Below, one piece after another: positions 1 to 7,226 of a stretch of DNA of 36,464 nucleotides; the stretch's first letter is position 1, and the number at the start of each line of letters is the position of its first letter. The notes beneath the pieces are model-generated. The model did no database searches. It worked only from the letters and a program-made list of their open reading frames with translations, and had not been told where the DNA came from. A program made the translations under genes and the position numbers. The stretch lies in assembly GCA_945862215.1 (NCBI GenBank), contig CAMAXY010000026.1, forward strand, positions 1-36,464. Reading direction: 5' to 3'. This DNA is from Singulisphaera sp. GP187. Its GTDB lineage: Bacteria; Planctomycetota; Phycisphaerae; Phycisphaerales; SM1A02.

Positions 1-245
1 GCTCGATCAACATGAATGAGCGCGCGCTTCTTTGCATCGTGATCGGGAACTTCAACGCCACGAGAAACGAGTGCGACTTGCGCTTTGCAATCCTTCCATA
101 GACGCGCATAATTTGCATCTGAAATGAAAGTTGCGTCGGATTCTTTCGATCCTCGCAAGTCGCCAAGACCGTGAACGACGATTCCACTTGGACCGTCGAG
201 TTCACCGCCGACTTTCGTCGCTATCTCTTGAGCGGTGAGTTTCAT
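1..245 (-). CDS. lpxD: LpxD, UDP-3-O-acylglucosamine N-acyltransferase (N-terminal part, cut by window edge)
   Basis: Only the first 81 or so residues are in the window; the gene continues past the left edge. The protein begins MKLTAQEIATKVGGELDG and continues with a VHGLGDLRGSKESDATFISDANY stretch split over the typical LpxD N-terminal uridine-binding domain (GD...I.G...L..A....ISF.....Y). LpxD adds the N-linked 3-hydroxyacyl chain in lipid A synthesis in the cytoplasm. The ATG lies 3 bases after the stop of the upstream ompH gene, so it is in the same operon. The order bamA, ompH, lpxD is the classic Gram-negative envelope cluster, which supports the call. The catalytic hexapeptide-repeat domain is outside the window and cannot be checked. 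Confidence 0.85.
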   Translation of the reverse strand, partial: MKLTAQEIATKVGGELDGPSGIVVHGLGDLRGSKESDATFISDANYARLWKDCKAQVALVSRGVEVPDHDAKKRALIHVDR

Positions 246-248
246 CAA

Positions 249-944
249 TCAACTCTTGCCAGCAGGAATTGTTGTCGTAGTAGCTGGAGTCGCAGCTGGA
301 GTCGCAGCAGGCGTCGCATTTGGAGTCACGGCTGGAGTCGCAGCTGGAGTGGTCATCACTGGATTTGCTGCGCGAAAATCCGAGTTCAGTCGTTCGATCA
401 GAGCATCAGTTATGTCGAGCGCTGGATTGCTGTACAGCATTCTTCTGCCATTGATCTGTTGCATTGTCCCCTCTAGGTTCGTTGGGTTGATCCCAGGGAC
501 CGTATCGTCGATGAAGACGAAGTCGATTTTCTGTTCCTTCGCCAAGAGTCCGCACGTACTACGAATCGAAACATATGTTTCACGAATGGAATTGGCTTGT
601 TCGGATTCCATTTTTAACTTTGCGAAACTCTGCAGCGCGCTCAGGTCGCCAGCCTTCAAAATAGCCTTATTCATAGCGTCATTATGCGCAGGTGTCCCCA
701 CTTGATAACTGTCCAGATCTTCCTGCATGCTCTTGACGGCGTCGGTCATCGTAGCGAGTCGTTTTTCTAATTCGCCACGGAGTTTTACAGAACGTGATTC
801 AGCGGCTTTCAGTTGATCAAGTGAACGATAGATCTTTTCGATATCGACTGAAGCGACGATGGTCGGCGCAGTTGGAAATCCTGCAGCAATGAGCAGTGCA
901 CCTAGGACAAGGGCGACTGGAAGAAGAATTTGATTTGTTCGCAT
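249..944 (-). CDS. OmpH/Skp family periplasmic chaperone, copy 2, with Thr/Ala/Pro repeat tail
   Basis: About 231 residues. A hydrophobic N-terminal segment (ILLPVALVLGALLIAAG) acts as signal peptide or anchor. It is followed by the family's opening motif (IVASVDIEKIY), a long charged helical region that fits the Skp coiled-coil arms, and a core segment IDFVFIDD that matches the family strand. The last 35 or so residues are low-complexity TPAATPA-type repeats not seen in Skp. I chose the ATG at 944 over an upstream TTG at 956 because a GGAG ribosome site lies 6 bases before it. Skp-like proteins hold unfolded outer-membrane proteins on the way to BamA, and bamA lies upstream in the same operon. 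The gene ends 3 bases before lpxD. Confidence 0.8.
   Translation of the reverse strand: MRTNQILLPVALVLGALLIAAGFPTAPTIVASVDIEKIYRSLDQLKAAESRSVKLRGELEKRLATMTDAVKSMQEDLDSYQVGTPAHNDAMNKAILKAGDLSALQSFAKLKMESEQANSIRETYVSIRSTCGLLAKEQKIDFVFIDDTVPGINPTNLEGTMQQINGRRMLYSNPALDITDALIERLNSDFRAANPVMTTPAATPAVTPNATPAATPAATPATTTTIPAGKS
282..350 (-). repeat. Short tandem repeats coding the Thr/Ala/Pro tail of OmpH copy 2
   Basis: On the plus strand the unit GCTGGAGTCGCA recurs with small changes (GTCGCAGCAGGC, TTTGGAGTCACG). It encodes TPAATPAVTPNATPA on the minus strand. The repeat lies inside the reading frame and keeps it open. The units are imperfect, so this is likely an old or slowly drifting repeat. Confidence 0.7.
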
Positions 945-950
945 TGTGGT

Positions 951-954
951 CTCC
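951..954 (-). promoter_or_regulatory. Ribosome binding site GGAG that sets the ompH copy 2 start
   Basis: GGAG on the minus strand is 6 bases before the ATG at 944. The longer reading frame from the TTG at 956 would start at this site itself, so the ATG is favoured. Confidence 0.6.
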
Positions 955-985
955 AACAGGTTGATATTCAGTGGCGAAAAGAGTT

Positions 986-1639
986 TTATGGCTTGGCAAT
1001 TGGCGCAACGGCAGCACTCGGAGTTGAGCGAGCATTGTTCATACGTAGGATGAGTTTTTCAGTCAGATCATCTGCCTTTGCGGCATAGAGAACTCTGCGC
1101 CGCGAAATCTGTTCGACGACTTGCTGGGCGAGAGGCACTTGATTGCGGCGATCACGTTGAAAATCTGCAGTGCCGTCATACACCAAGACATACTGATATC
1201 CCTCGGATTGCGCTAATTTATCCGCTTCGCTGACAATTGTTCGATAGAGACCTTCCCAGCGAAGTGCCTGTTCGCGATCCGTTTCCATCTGCTTGGTCGT
1301 TGCCCATTCCTTCAATTGCAATTGTTCCAAAGCGAGTCCATCTCGTAGGCTTCCACGCTCTTGCGGATCAGTAACGGCGTCAGACTCGCGCGCACGAACT
1401 TCGATTTGCTCTTTACGTGTTTTGAGTTCCAATTCAAATCGATTTGCCATTTGAGTCAATTCTATTTCCATCTCGCCGCGCTGTTGGATTTTGTCCAAGA
1501 TTCTGCGGATGTCAACATTGGCGACAGCCGAAGGTTGGGCGCTCAATCTGCCGACGGTATATGCAGCACTTCCCGCAACACATGATGTTGCAATCAGAAC
1601 CGCGACGATAAATGATGTCTTTCGTATGCGCTTCTCCAT
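986..1639 (-). CDS. OmpH/Skp family periplasmic chaperone, copy 1
   Basis: 217 residues. It has an N-terminal hydrophobic segment (about residues 8-30), then VANVDIRRILDKIQQRGEME, the start of an Skp-like fold, a long charged helical stretch with EL-rich heptads, and the conserved core YQYVLVYDG. The C-terminal part QQVVEQISRRRVLYAAKADDLTEKLI closely parallels the matching stretch of the neighbouring copy (RRMLYSNPALDITDALI), so the two are tandem paralogues that have diverged. It lies 39 bases after bamA and 41 before the next copy in one operon. The role is inferred as a periplasmic chaperone for outer-membrane proteins. No substrate can be read from the sequence. Confidence 0.8.
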   Translation of the reverse strand: MEKRIRKTSFIVAVLIATSCVAGSAAYTVGRLSAQPSAVANVDIRRILDKIQQRGEMEIELTQMANRFELELKTRKEQIEVRARESDAVTDPQERGSLRDGLALEQLQLKEWATTKQMETDREQALRWEGLYRTIVSEADKLAQSEGYQYVLVYDGTADFQRDRRNQVPLAQQVVEQISRRRVLYAAKADDLTEKLILRMNNARSTPSAAVAPIAKP

Positions 1640-1678
1640 ATGGGTAAAGAGTGTAGTGCAGAACGCCCCAAAACTGAA

Positions 1679-4126
1679 CTAGAATGGGAGTTCCGCAGTG
1701 AAACTGAAGGTTTGCGTTGAATCGGTTTCGTATTTCACGACGGGCACAGCGAAATCGAATGCCAAGGGAGCTTGACCCAACTGAGGAATGTAAAGGCGAA
1801 CACCGCAACCAATCGAGACTCGATATGGAGTGAGGTTGAAGCTGTCGGTGACCGTTCCCGAGTCTGAAAAGACCACCCCGGAGATGAACTTGTCGAAAAT
1901 TGGCACTTCATATTGAGCGCCAGCAAAGAATCGAAATGTTCCACCGATGGGTTGTCCATCTGGCAGGCCATTTTCGTTGACGGTTGGTGTCAGAGATGCG
2001 GGCGTCGGCGGATCGGCTCCAATTTCCTCAGCACTCAGCGGACTGATCGCTCGGAACTCGAATCCTCGAAGAGAGCGACCACCAAGATAGAAGCGTTCTG
2101 AAACTGGAGCGCTGCTTCCAAAAATATAACCCGAACTTGTGTTCAGTTTCAGAACACTCTTGCGCCCGAAGAAATCTTCACTCAGCGGAAACCATGTTGT
2201 GAAACTGCCTGCTACCAATGGGTACGTGTACCCCCCGCCGAGTGCGCCGAAGTATGCGAGTTCCCCTTCGAATCGAGAGCCTCGACTTGGTCGCATTGGA
2301 TTATCCAAATTCGTTCGAGCGAAAGTCACTCCAACGGAATTGATGAATAAAGGGCCGCGATCGTTGTAGACCTCGATGGGCGTGCTCCCGTCAAAGTCCG
2401 TCATGGTGACATCTTGAAGTGAGACACGAACCGAACCTTGCCACATATCACCAAAGGCGCGGCCAAGACTGAAACTTGATGCAATACGCTCTTCAGTGAA
2501 TGTGTTGTAAATCCGATTGCGATAGAGCAAACTGGTTCCAAATCCGTAATCACTTTCGAGAAAGTTCGGATCACTGAAACTGATTGAATAGTTGCTGACT
2601 TCAAGACCTGGAGAAATTGCAATGCCGAAACTTTGGCCAGCACCTCGGAAGGCACGACCGCTGACGAATTCGTCGAGAGTTTGGGGCGTATCAGCGATGT
2701 CGAAATTCTGCTGATTGAGCGCGATATTTCCAGCCAATCCAGTATCTGTTCCCGCGCCGACTCCAAAGCTGATGCTTCCTGTGTTTTTCTCTTTTACTTC
2801 AACCAAAACATCACGAACATCTGGAGTCTTTGGGTCTGCAGTTTGCGGCGTTATCGTGGCTGAGGAGAAAAGCCCCGAACCTTCAAGACGACGCTTTGCA
2901 ACTTCAATTTCGTGTCCATCGAGCGGACGGCCTGGTTGGATTCGGACGCGCCGCCGAACGACACTGTCCTTTGTCAGATAGTTGCCTTGAATCCGCACTA
3001 AACCTGCGATGAATGGCGATGTCTCACGAATCGTCACGACCATGTCGACCTCGGCTTCTTCGCCAAGTCGAATCCAAGTTTGATCAACTCGGGCATCAAT
3101 GTACCCCATCGTTTGGTATGCCTCAGTCACGGCTTTCGTCGATGCATCAACTTTATCAAGAGTATAAAAATCTCCAGGACGAATTTTCATTAGTCCAAGA
3201 ACTTGTTCTGGTCGCATCACTCGAGTGGTGTCGCGAGGCCCGCCATCTGCGGATTCGAAGACCACAGACCGAAGGCGATACTGGCGCCCTTCACTGATTA
3301 CGAAAACCACTCGTGCTTCTTTTCCTGTTGCTGAAATCTCGACGCGCTTGTCCACGCGAACATCAAGAAAACCTCGATCTTTATAAAACTTATCGAGAGT
3401 GGCAACATCGTCAATCAACATATCTTGATCGAGATTTCCCAGCGAAAAGATAAAAACCCAAGGCTTGGTTTTGATCTGTGCGCCAAGTTGGTTTGTTGTG
3501 AATCGGTCATTTCCAGAGAAAACGATTTCGCGGATTCGAACACGAGGCCCTTCGACAATTCGGAAAATGAGAATGCCCGTATCGAGCAGGCGAGTTTCGT
3601 CCGCCTCGACTTCGATCATGTAATTGCCTTTGGCGCGATAGAGATTTTTGATCTTTTCAATGGCTCTTTCAAGAAGAAAATCGTCGCGCGGACTTCCTGC
3701 ATAGAGACCGATCACCGCTCGAAGTTCCTGATCTGAAGCGACTTTATTTCCCACGACCTGAACATCTTTAATGATGGGCTGCTCGATGAGGATGTATCGC
3801 ACACGCACAGTGCCGTCGGGGAGAAGTTCCGCGTCGGCAGTCACAGAATCAAAGTGCCCGAGTCGATACAGAGTCGTCACATCGTCTTTGATTGACTTTG
3901 ACTCGAAGGGTTGGCCCGTTGCGATTCGCAGGTTATTGCGTATTTCTTGTTCAGTCACTCGGCCGAGTCCTTGAATGAGAACCTCCGAGATCGGCCGATC
4001 TGCAAGGGCTTCGTCATCAATATTGGTCGTCACGGTGGAAAAAGCACTTGCGGAAACTGCAATCGAAGTGAAGCAGATGGCCAGAGAGACCAAGCGAAGA
4101 ATTGATCTCGTGATCTGAGCCATCAT
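1679..4126 (-). CDS. bamA: BamA, outer membrane protein assembly factor (Omp85 family)
   Basis: 815 residues, the usual size for BamA. A signal peptide (residues 1 to about 28, hydrophobic, ending SASAFS) precedes POTRA repeats, seen for example as ISEVLIQGLGRVTEQEI, IKDVQVVGNKVASDQEL and IREIVFSGNDRFTTNQL. The Omp85 beta-barrel fills the second half, with SERFYLGGRSLRGFE as the conserved L6-type RGF motif (VRGF in many members; here LRGF) and a C-terminal phenylalanine typical of outer-membrane barrels. BamA inserts barrel proteins into the outer membrane. The gene is first in the bamA-ompH-ompH-lpxD operon, and gcvT is transcribed divergently 76 bases away. ATG ATG at the start leaves a 3-base uncertainty. 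Confidence 0.95.
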   Translation of the reverse strand: MMAQITRSILRLVSLAICFTSIAVSASAFSTVTTNIDDEALADRPISEVLIQGLGRVTEQEIRNNLRIATGQPFESKSIKDDVTTLYRLGHFDSVTADAELLPDGTVRVRYILIEQPIIKDVQVVGNKVASDQELRAVIGLYAGSPRDDFLLERAIEKIKNLYRAKGNYMIEVEADETRLLDTGILIFRIVEGPRVRIREIVFSGNDRFTTNQLGAQIKTKPWVFIFSLGNLDQDMLIDDVATLDKFYKDRGFLDVRVDKRVEISATGKEARVVFVISEGRQYRLRSVVFESADGGPRDTTRVMRPEQVLGLMKIRPGDFYTLDKVDASTKAVTEAYQTMGYIDARVDQTWIRLGEEAEVDMVVTIRETSPFIAGLVRIQGNYLTKDSVVRRRVRIQPGRPLDGHEIEVAKRRLEGSGLFSSATITPQTADPKTPDVRDVLVEVKEKNTGSISFGVGAGTDTGLAGNIALNQQNFDIADTPQTLDEFVSGRAFRGAGQSFGIAISPGLEVSNYSISFSDPNFLESDYGFGTSLLYRNRIYNTFTEERIASSFSLGRAFGDMWQGSVRVSLQDVTMTDFDGSTPIEVYNDRGPLFINSVGVTFARTNLDNPMRPSRGSRFEGELAYFGALGGGYTYPLVAGSFTTWFPLSEDFFGRKSVLKLNTSSGYIFGSSAPVSERFYLGGRSLRGFEFRAISPLSAEEIGADPPTPASLTPTVNENGLPDGQPIGGTFRFFAGAQYEVPIFDKFISGVVFSDSGTVTDSFNLTPYRVSIGCGVRLYIPQLGQAPLAFDFAVPVVKYETDSTQTFSFTAELPF

Positions 4127-4202
4127 GAGTTGTCAAGGTTACCCTTCAAGTACATCTCGCGCCGTCCTGCCTGAAGCTTCGCCTTACGCTAGGCTTTCTC
4201 TC

Positions 4203-5333
4203 ATGAGTACAAATCTGCTGCGGACTTCCTTTTATGATTTCCACGTCGAGCACGGAGGAAAGATGGTGGATTTTGCTGGCTGGGAGATGCCGCTTCTTTA
4301 CACCTCGATTTTGGAAGAGCATCGCCATTGTCGCTCGGCGGCGGGTTTCTTTGATGTCTCACATATGGGGCGACTTCGATTCAGTGGACGGCATGCGCGA
4401 AAATTTCTTGATTCTGTATGCACGCGCCAGATTTTTGGGATGCAAGTTGGTCAATGCCGTTATGGAATCATCTGCAACGAGCAGGGCGGATGCTTGGATG
4501 ATGTCATTATCTATTGCTTTGATGAGTCAGAGTATTTGATGGTGTGCAATGCATCGAATCGTCTGAAGTTGCTGGCCCACTTTGCCGCGGTGAAAGGCGA
4601 CATGAGTTTCAAGCTCGAGGATCAGACTGAATCCACTGCGATGATTGCGCTGCAAGGACCCAAAGCGATTGAAATTGTCGGAGCATTGTCGCGCGAAATT
4701 CCCACGCTGAAGCGATATCGATTCGTGCAAAAAAGTTTGATCGTCGTGAAACTGATCGTCAGTCGCACGGGATATACCGGCGAAGATGGCGTCGAAGTGA
4801 TTCTGGGATCTTCGATGGCTCGTGCAGCGATGGGCATGTTCTTGAAGGATGTGAAAAGCGGACAGAGTCCCATTCGGCCGATTGGACTTGCTGCGCGAGA
4901 CACGCTTCGGATGGAAGCGGGAATGCCACTGTATGGTCATGAAATTGATGAAAACACAGATCCACTTTCGGCTGGACTTGGATTCGCAGTCAAAGTCGAC
5001 AAGGGTTCAGATGACGAAAAAATTGGTCGATTTATTGGGCAAAATGCACTGGAAAAAATTGCGAAAGAAGGTTGCCAACGCAAACTTGTTGGCCTTGGAT
5101 TGGAAGGTCGCCGCAGTGCACGCCAAGGTATGGAAGTTCGTCAAGGATCGAAGGTTGTGGGCAGAGTGACGAGCGGTTGCCTCTCTCCAACTTTCGATCG
5201 GCCGATTGCGATGGCATTCGTTGATTCAAATTTGATCGACGTGGGGACGAATCTTGAAGTCGATCTGCGAGGAACTGCAGTTGGTGCCGTCGTGGAACCA
5301 CTGCCGTTTCTGCGCGCTGTGCCAAAAGTCTGA
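4203..5333 (+). CDS. gcvT: Glycine cleavage system T protein (aminomethyltransferase)
   Basis: 376 residues, normal for GcvT. It opens with LLRTSFYDFHVEHGGKMVDFAGWEMP, the family signature, and has CNEQGGCLDDVIIY (residues 91-104), which holds the folate-site aspartate pair. Later motifs ARDTLRMEAGMPLYGHE and VTSGCLSPTFDRPIAMAFV are typical of the tetrahydrofolate-binding and C-terminal domains. The enzyme moves the aminomethyl group from the lipoyl H protein to tetrahydrofolate, releasing ammonia. I chose the ATG at 4203 rather than the longer frame from 4125, which would overlap the bamA start and adds no family sequence. An AGG ribosome site precedes it. No gcvH or gcvP is in the window. 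It converges with the sigma factor gene 50 bases away. Confidence 0.95.
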   Translation: MSTNLLRTSFYDFHVEHGGKMVDFAGWEMPLLYTSILEEHRHCRSAAGFFDVSHMGRLRFSGRHARKFLDSVCTRQIFGMQVGQCRYGIICNEQGGCLDDVIIYCFDESEYLMVCNASNRLKLLAHFAAVKGDMSFKLEDQTESTAMIALQGPKAIEIVGALSREIPTLKRYRFVQKSLIVVKLIVSRTGYTGEDGVEVILGSSMARAAMGMFLKDVKSGQSPIRPIGLAARDTLRMEAGMPLYGHEIDENTDPLSAGLGFAVKVDKGSDDEKIGRFIGQNALEKIAKEGCQRKLVGLGLEGRRSARQGMEVRQGSKVVGRVTSGCLSPTFDRPIAMAFVDSNLIDVGTNLEVDLRGTAVGAVVEPLPFLRAVPKV

Positions 5334-5383
5334 TTTTAAATATCGATTGTTGAAATCAAAGTTCCTCGAGGCAATGCCCAGCG

Positions 5384-6391
5384 TTAATTCCCGCTTTGCT
5401 TTGGCCGAGGATTTTTCGAATACTTGGTCTGATGCTTGGAAGAAAGCAACTCAGTCAGGGGCGATGAGGCCTCGCCTTGTTTGAATTTTTGTTTGGATTT
5501 TTGGGAAGGCAGTTTTTCGTCGCTCTCTTCCGAATCAGTACGAAAGAGCAGAGCAAGCGATTGGTTGCTGCCGAGTTGCCGTCCAAGTCTTTCGAGGGTT
5601 TCAACTTCAATCTGTCGAACGCGTTCACGAGTCAAGCCGACTCTAATACCCACTTCATGAAGTGTCAGCGGTTCGGTTCCATTGAGGCCGAATCGCATGC
5701 GAAGGACCTGGGCTTCGCGAATATCAATCGTGTCAAGAAGTCCGACAATAACTTTTAAGATTTCATTTTCTTCAATGACGACCGTTGGGTTCTTCGTCAT
5801 CGTGTCTTCGAATACATCGGCAAGATCTGCAACATCGCTGTCTGGATTATTCGAGACAACTTGATTTGGCGAACTATACGCGCGGAGGGCGCGACGAATG
5901 ACTTGTAGCTTGCGAAGCGGAACTTGCATTTCACGAGCGAGTTCTGACATAGATGGAGGATGGTTTAATTTTTCCTCAAGCATCTTCGACGCTGCTTTGC
6001 AGCGACCAATCAATTCGATCATGTACGCAGGAATATGAATCGGCTGAGTCGCATTGAGCAGCGTTCGCTTGATGGACTGTTTGATCCACCACGAGGCATA
6101 TGTGGAGAATCGCGCGCCTTGCGCAGGATCGAAACCTTCAACTGCGCGGATGAGACCAACATTACCTTCTTCGATCAGGTCCGGTAGGGAGATCCCTCTA
6201 TTCATATATCCCTTGGCAATCGCAATGACCAATCTGAGATTGGCAGTGATCATCCGATCTTTCGCCGCGGCATCATTGTCGTTGATGATCTGCCAACCGA
6301 GTTGACGTTCCTCGAGTGGAGTCAACAATGCAACGAGACTTATCTCGCGCACATACATTTGGATTTCAGTTTTTATTTCAGACTTCGCCAC
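5384..6391 (-). CDS. RNA polymerase sigma factor, RpoD/sigma-70 family
   Basis: 335 residues. It shows region 1.2 (about 8-35), region 2 ([14 protein letters not shown]-type stretch, then [18 protein letters not shown] and [15 protein letters not shown]), region 3 ([15 protein letters not shown]) and region 4 with the helix-turn-helix [21 protein letters not shown]. Region 1.1 is absent and the protein is short, so it may be a group 2 factor or the main factor of a lineage with a compact form; the window cannot tell. After region 4 there is a tail of about 55 residues rich in Ser, Lys and Gln that sigma factors usually lack. The start is GTG with a strong GAGAGG site just upstream. Confidence 0.93.
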   Translation of the reverse strand: MAKSEIKTEIQMYVREISLVALLTPLEERQLGWQIINDNDAAAKDRMITANLRLVIAIAKGYMNRGISLPDLIEEGNVGLIRAVEGFDPAQGARFSTYASWWIKQSIKRTLLNATQPIHIPAYMIELIGRCKAASKMLEEKLNHPPSMSELAREMQVPLRKLQVIRRALRAYSSPNQVVSNNPDSDVADLADVFEDTMTKNPTVVIEENEILKVIVGLLDTIDIREAQVLRMRFGLNGTEPLTLHEVGIRVGLTRERVRQIEVETLERLGRQLGSNQSLALLFRTDSEESDEKLPSQKSKQKFKQGEASSPLTELLSSKHQTKYSKNPRPKQSGN

Positions 6392-6396
6392 GCGAA

Positions 6397-6402
6397 CCTC
6401 TC
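6397..6402 (-). promoter_or_regulatory. Ribosome binding site GAGAGG of the sigma factor gene
   Basis: GAGAGG on the minus strand lies 5 bases before the GTG at 6391. It supports the GTG as start; no in-frame ATG is near. Confidence 0.6.
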
Positions 6403-6491
6403 ATGGTAAGTTGGAAGGATACCCAAATGCCAGACTATTTTTCGATGACTTGCGCCACATTTGATTCTGCCATCCCGAGAACGATAGCCAA

Positions 6492-7226
6492 TTGACCCAA
6501 TCCCAAGGCAACCACGAGGACGATATTTCCCTAATTCTTGGGCGGTGGGAATTTTCGGATGGCACTCCCAGAGTGCGATATTTAGATGGAATCGGAGAAA
6601 ATCGACGTATTCAGATTCGTTTGGAGGCCGGAATTATTCAGTTTGAGTTGCAAGGGCGCCCGGACGGCAAACATCCCGAGGGAGCGGAGTCTTGGTTGGA
6701 ATTCTGGGGGGCAAGTACAGAGAAATTAGCGCAAAATGAATGCGAGATATTGCGCGGGGAGGTCCTTTTGTATCACCAACGGGCAGCCGCATTTCTGATG
6801 CTGGAGGATTTCGCTTCGGTCGTGCGCGACTGCGACCGAAATTTATTCGCGTTCGACTTTGTACGGAGTCGTGCCACTCGTGGAGCAGACCTGCAGCCAT
6901 TCGATGCGATTCGCATTACAACTGTGTTGTTGCGAACGCGTGCAGAAGCATCAATGTGTATCCGTATTCGCGATACGCAAGGAGCACTTGCAGCGATTGA
7001 CCGTGGCTTGGCAAATTTGCACGGGGGAGCAGGGTCATCGCACCGATTGGCAGAAGATGATTCTTCGGAGGCGTCGATGCTTCGTGCAATGCGTGACACG
7101 TTGGTTCCAAAATTGCCGTCGAGTCAACGAGTTGATCTTGAATCAAGACTGAAGCACGCGCTGCGGATGGAAAATTATGAACTCGCTGCGATCCTTCGCA
7201 ATGAGTTGCGTCAGATTGGCTATTAG
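6492..7226 (+). CDS. Hypothetical protein with C-terminal UVR (UvrB/UvrC) motif
   Basis: 244 residues with a TTG start; an in-frame TGA at 6462 limits any extension, and no ATG occurs until well inside. The final 32 residues (LESRLKHALRMENYELAAILRNELRQI) match the UVR motif that binds partner proteins in UvrB, UvrC, ClpC and McsA-type proteins. The middle (about 80-200) is helical with alanine-rich pairs that look TPR-like (LRGEVLLYHQRAAAFLMLEDFASVVRDCD). I do not recognise the N-terminal 70 residues. It is divergent from the sigma factor gene and overlaps the stop of the gene from the other side by 4 bases. A role in protein-protein contact is the most that can be said. Confidence 0.7.
   Translation: MTQSQGNHEDDISLILGRWEFSDGTPRVRYLDGIGENRRIQIRLEAGIIQFELQGRPDGKHPEGAESWLEFWGASTEKLAQNECEILRGEVLLYHQRAAAFLMLEDFASVVRDCDRNLFAFDFVRSRATRGADLQPFDAIRITTVLLRTRAEASMCIRIRDTQGALAAIDRGLANLHGGAGSSHRLAEDDSSEASMLRAMRDTLVPKLPSSQRVDLESRLKHALRMENYELAAILRNELRQIGY

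Noticed and set aside
235-705. Plus-strand open frame with long Val/Ala/Gly repeats
   Set aside because: It is the opposite strand of the OmpH copy 2 gene and its repeat tail, and has no family resemblance.
4127-4202. Divergent bamA/gcvT promoter elements
   Set aside because: No convincing pair of -35 and -10 boxes was found in the 76 bases.
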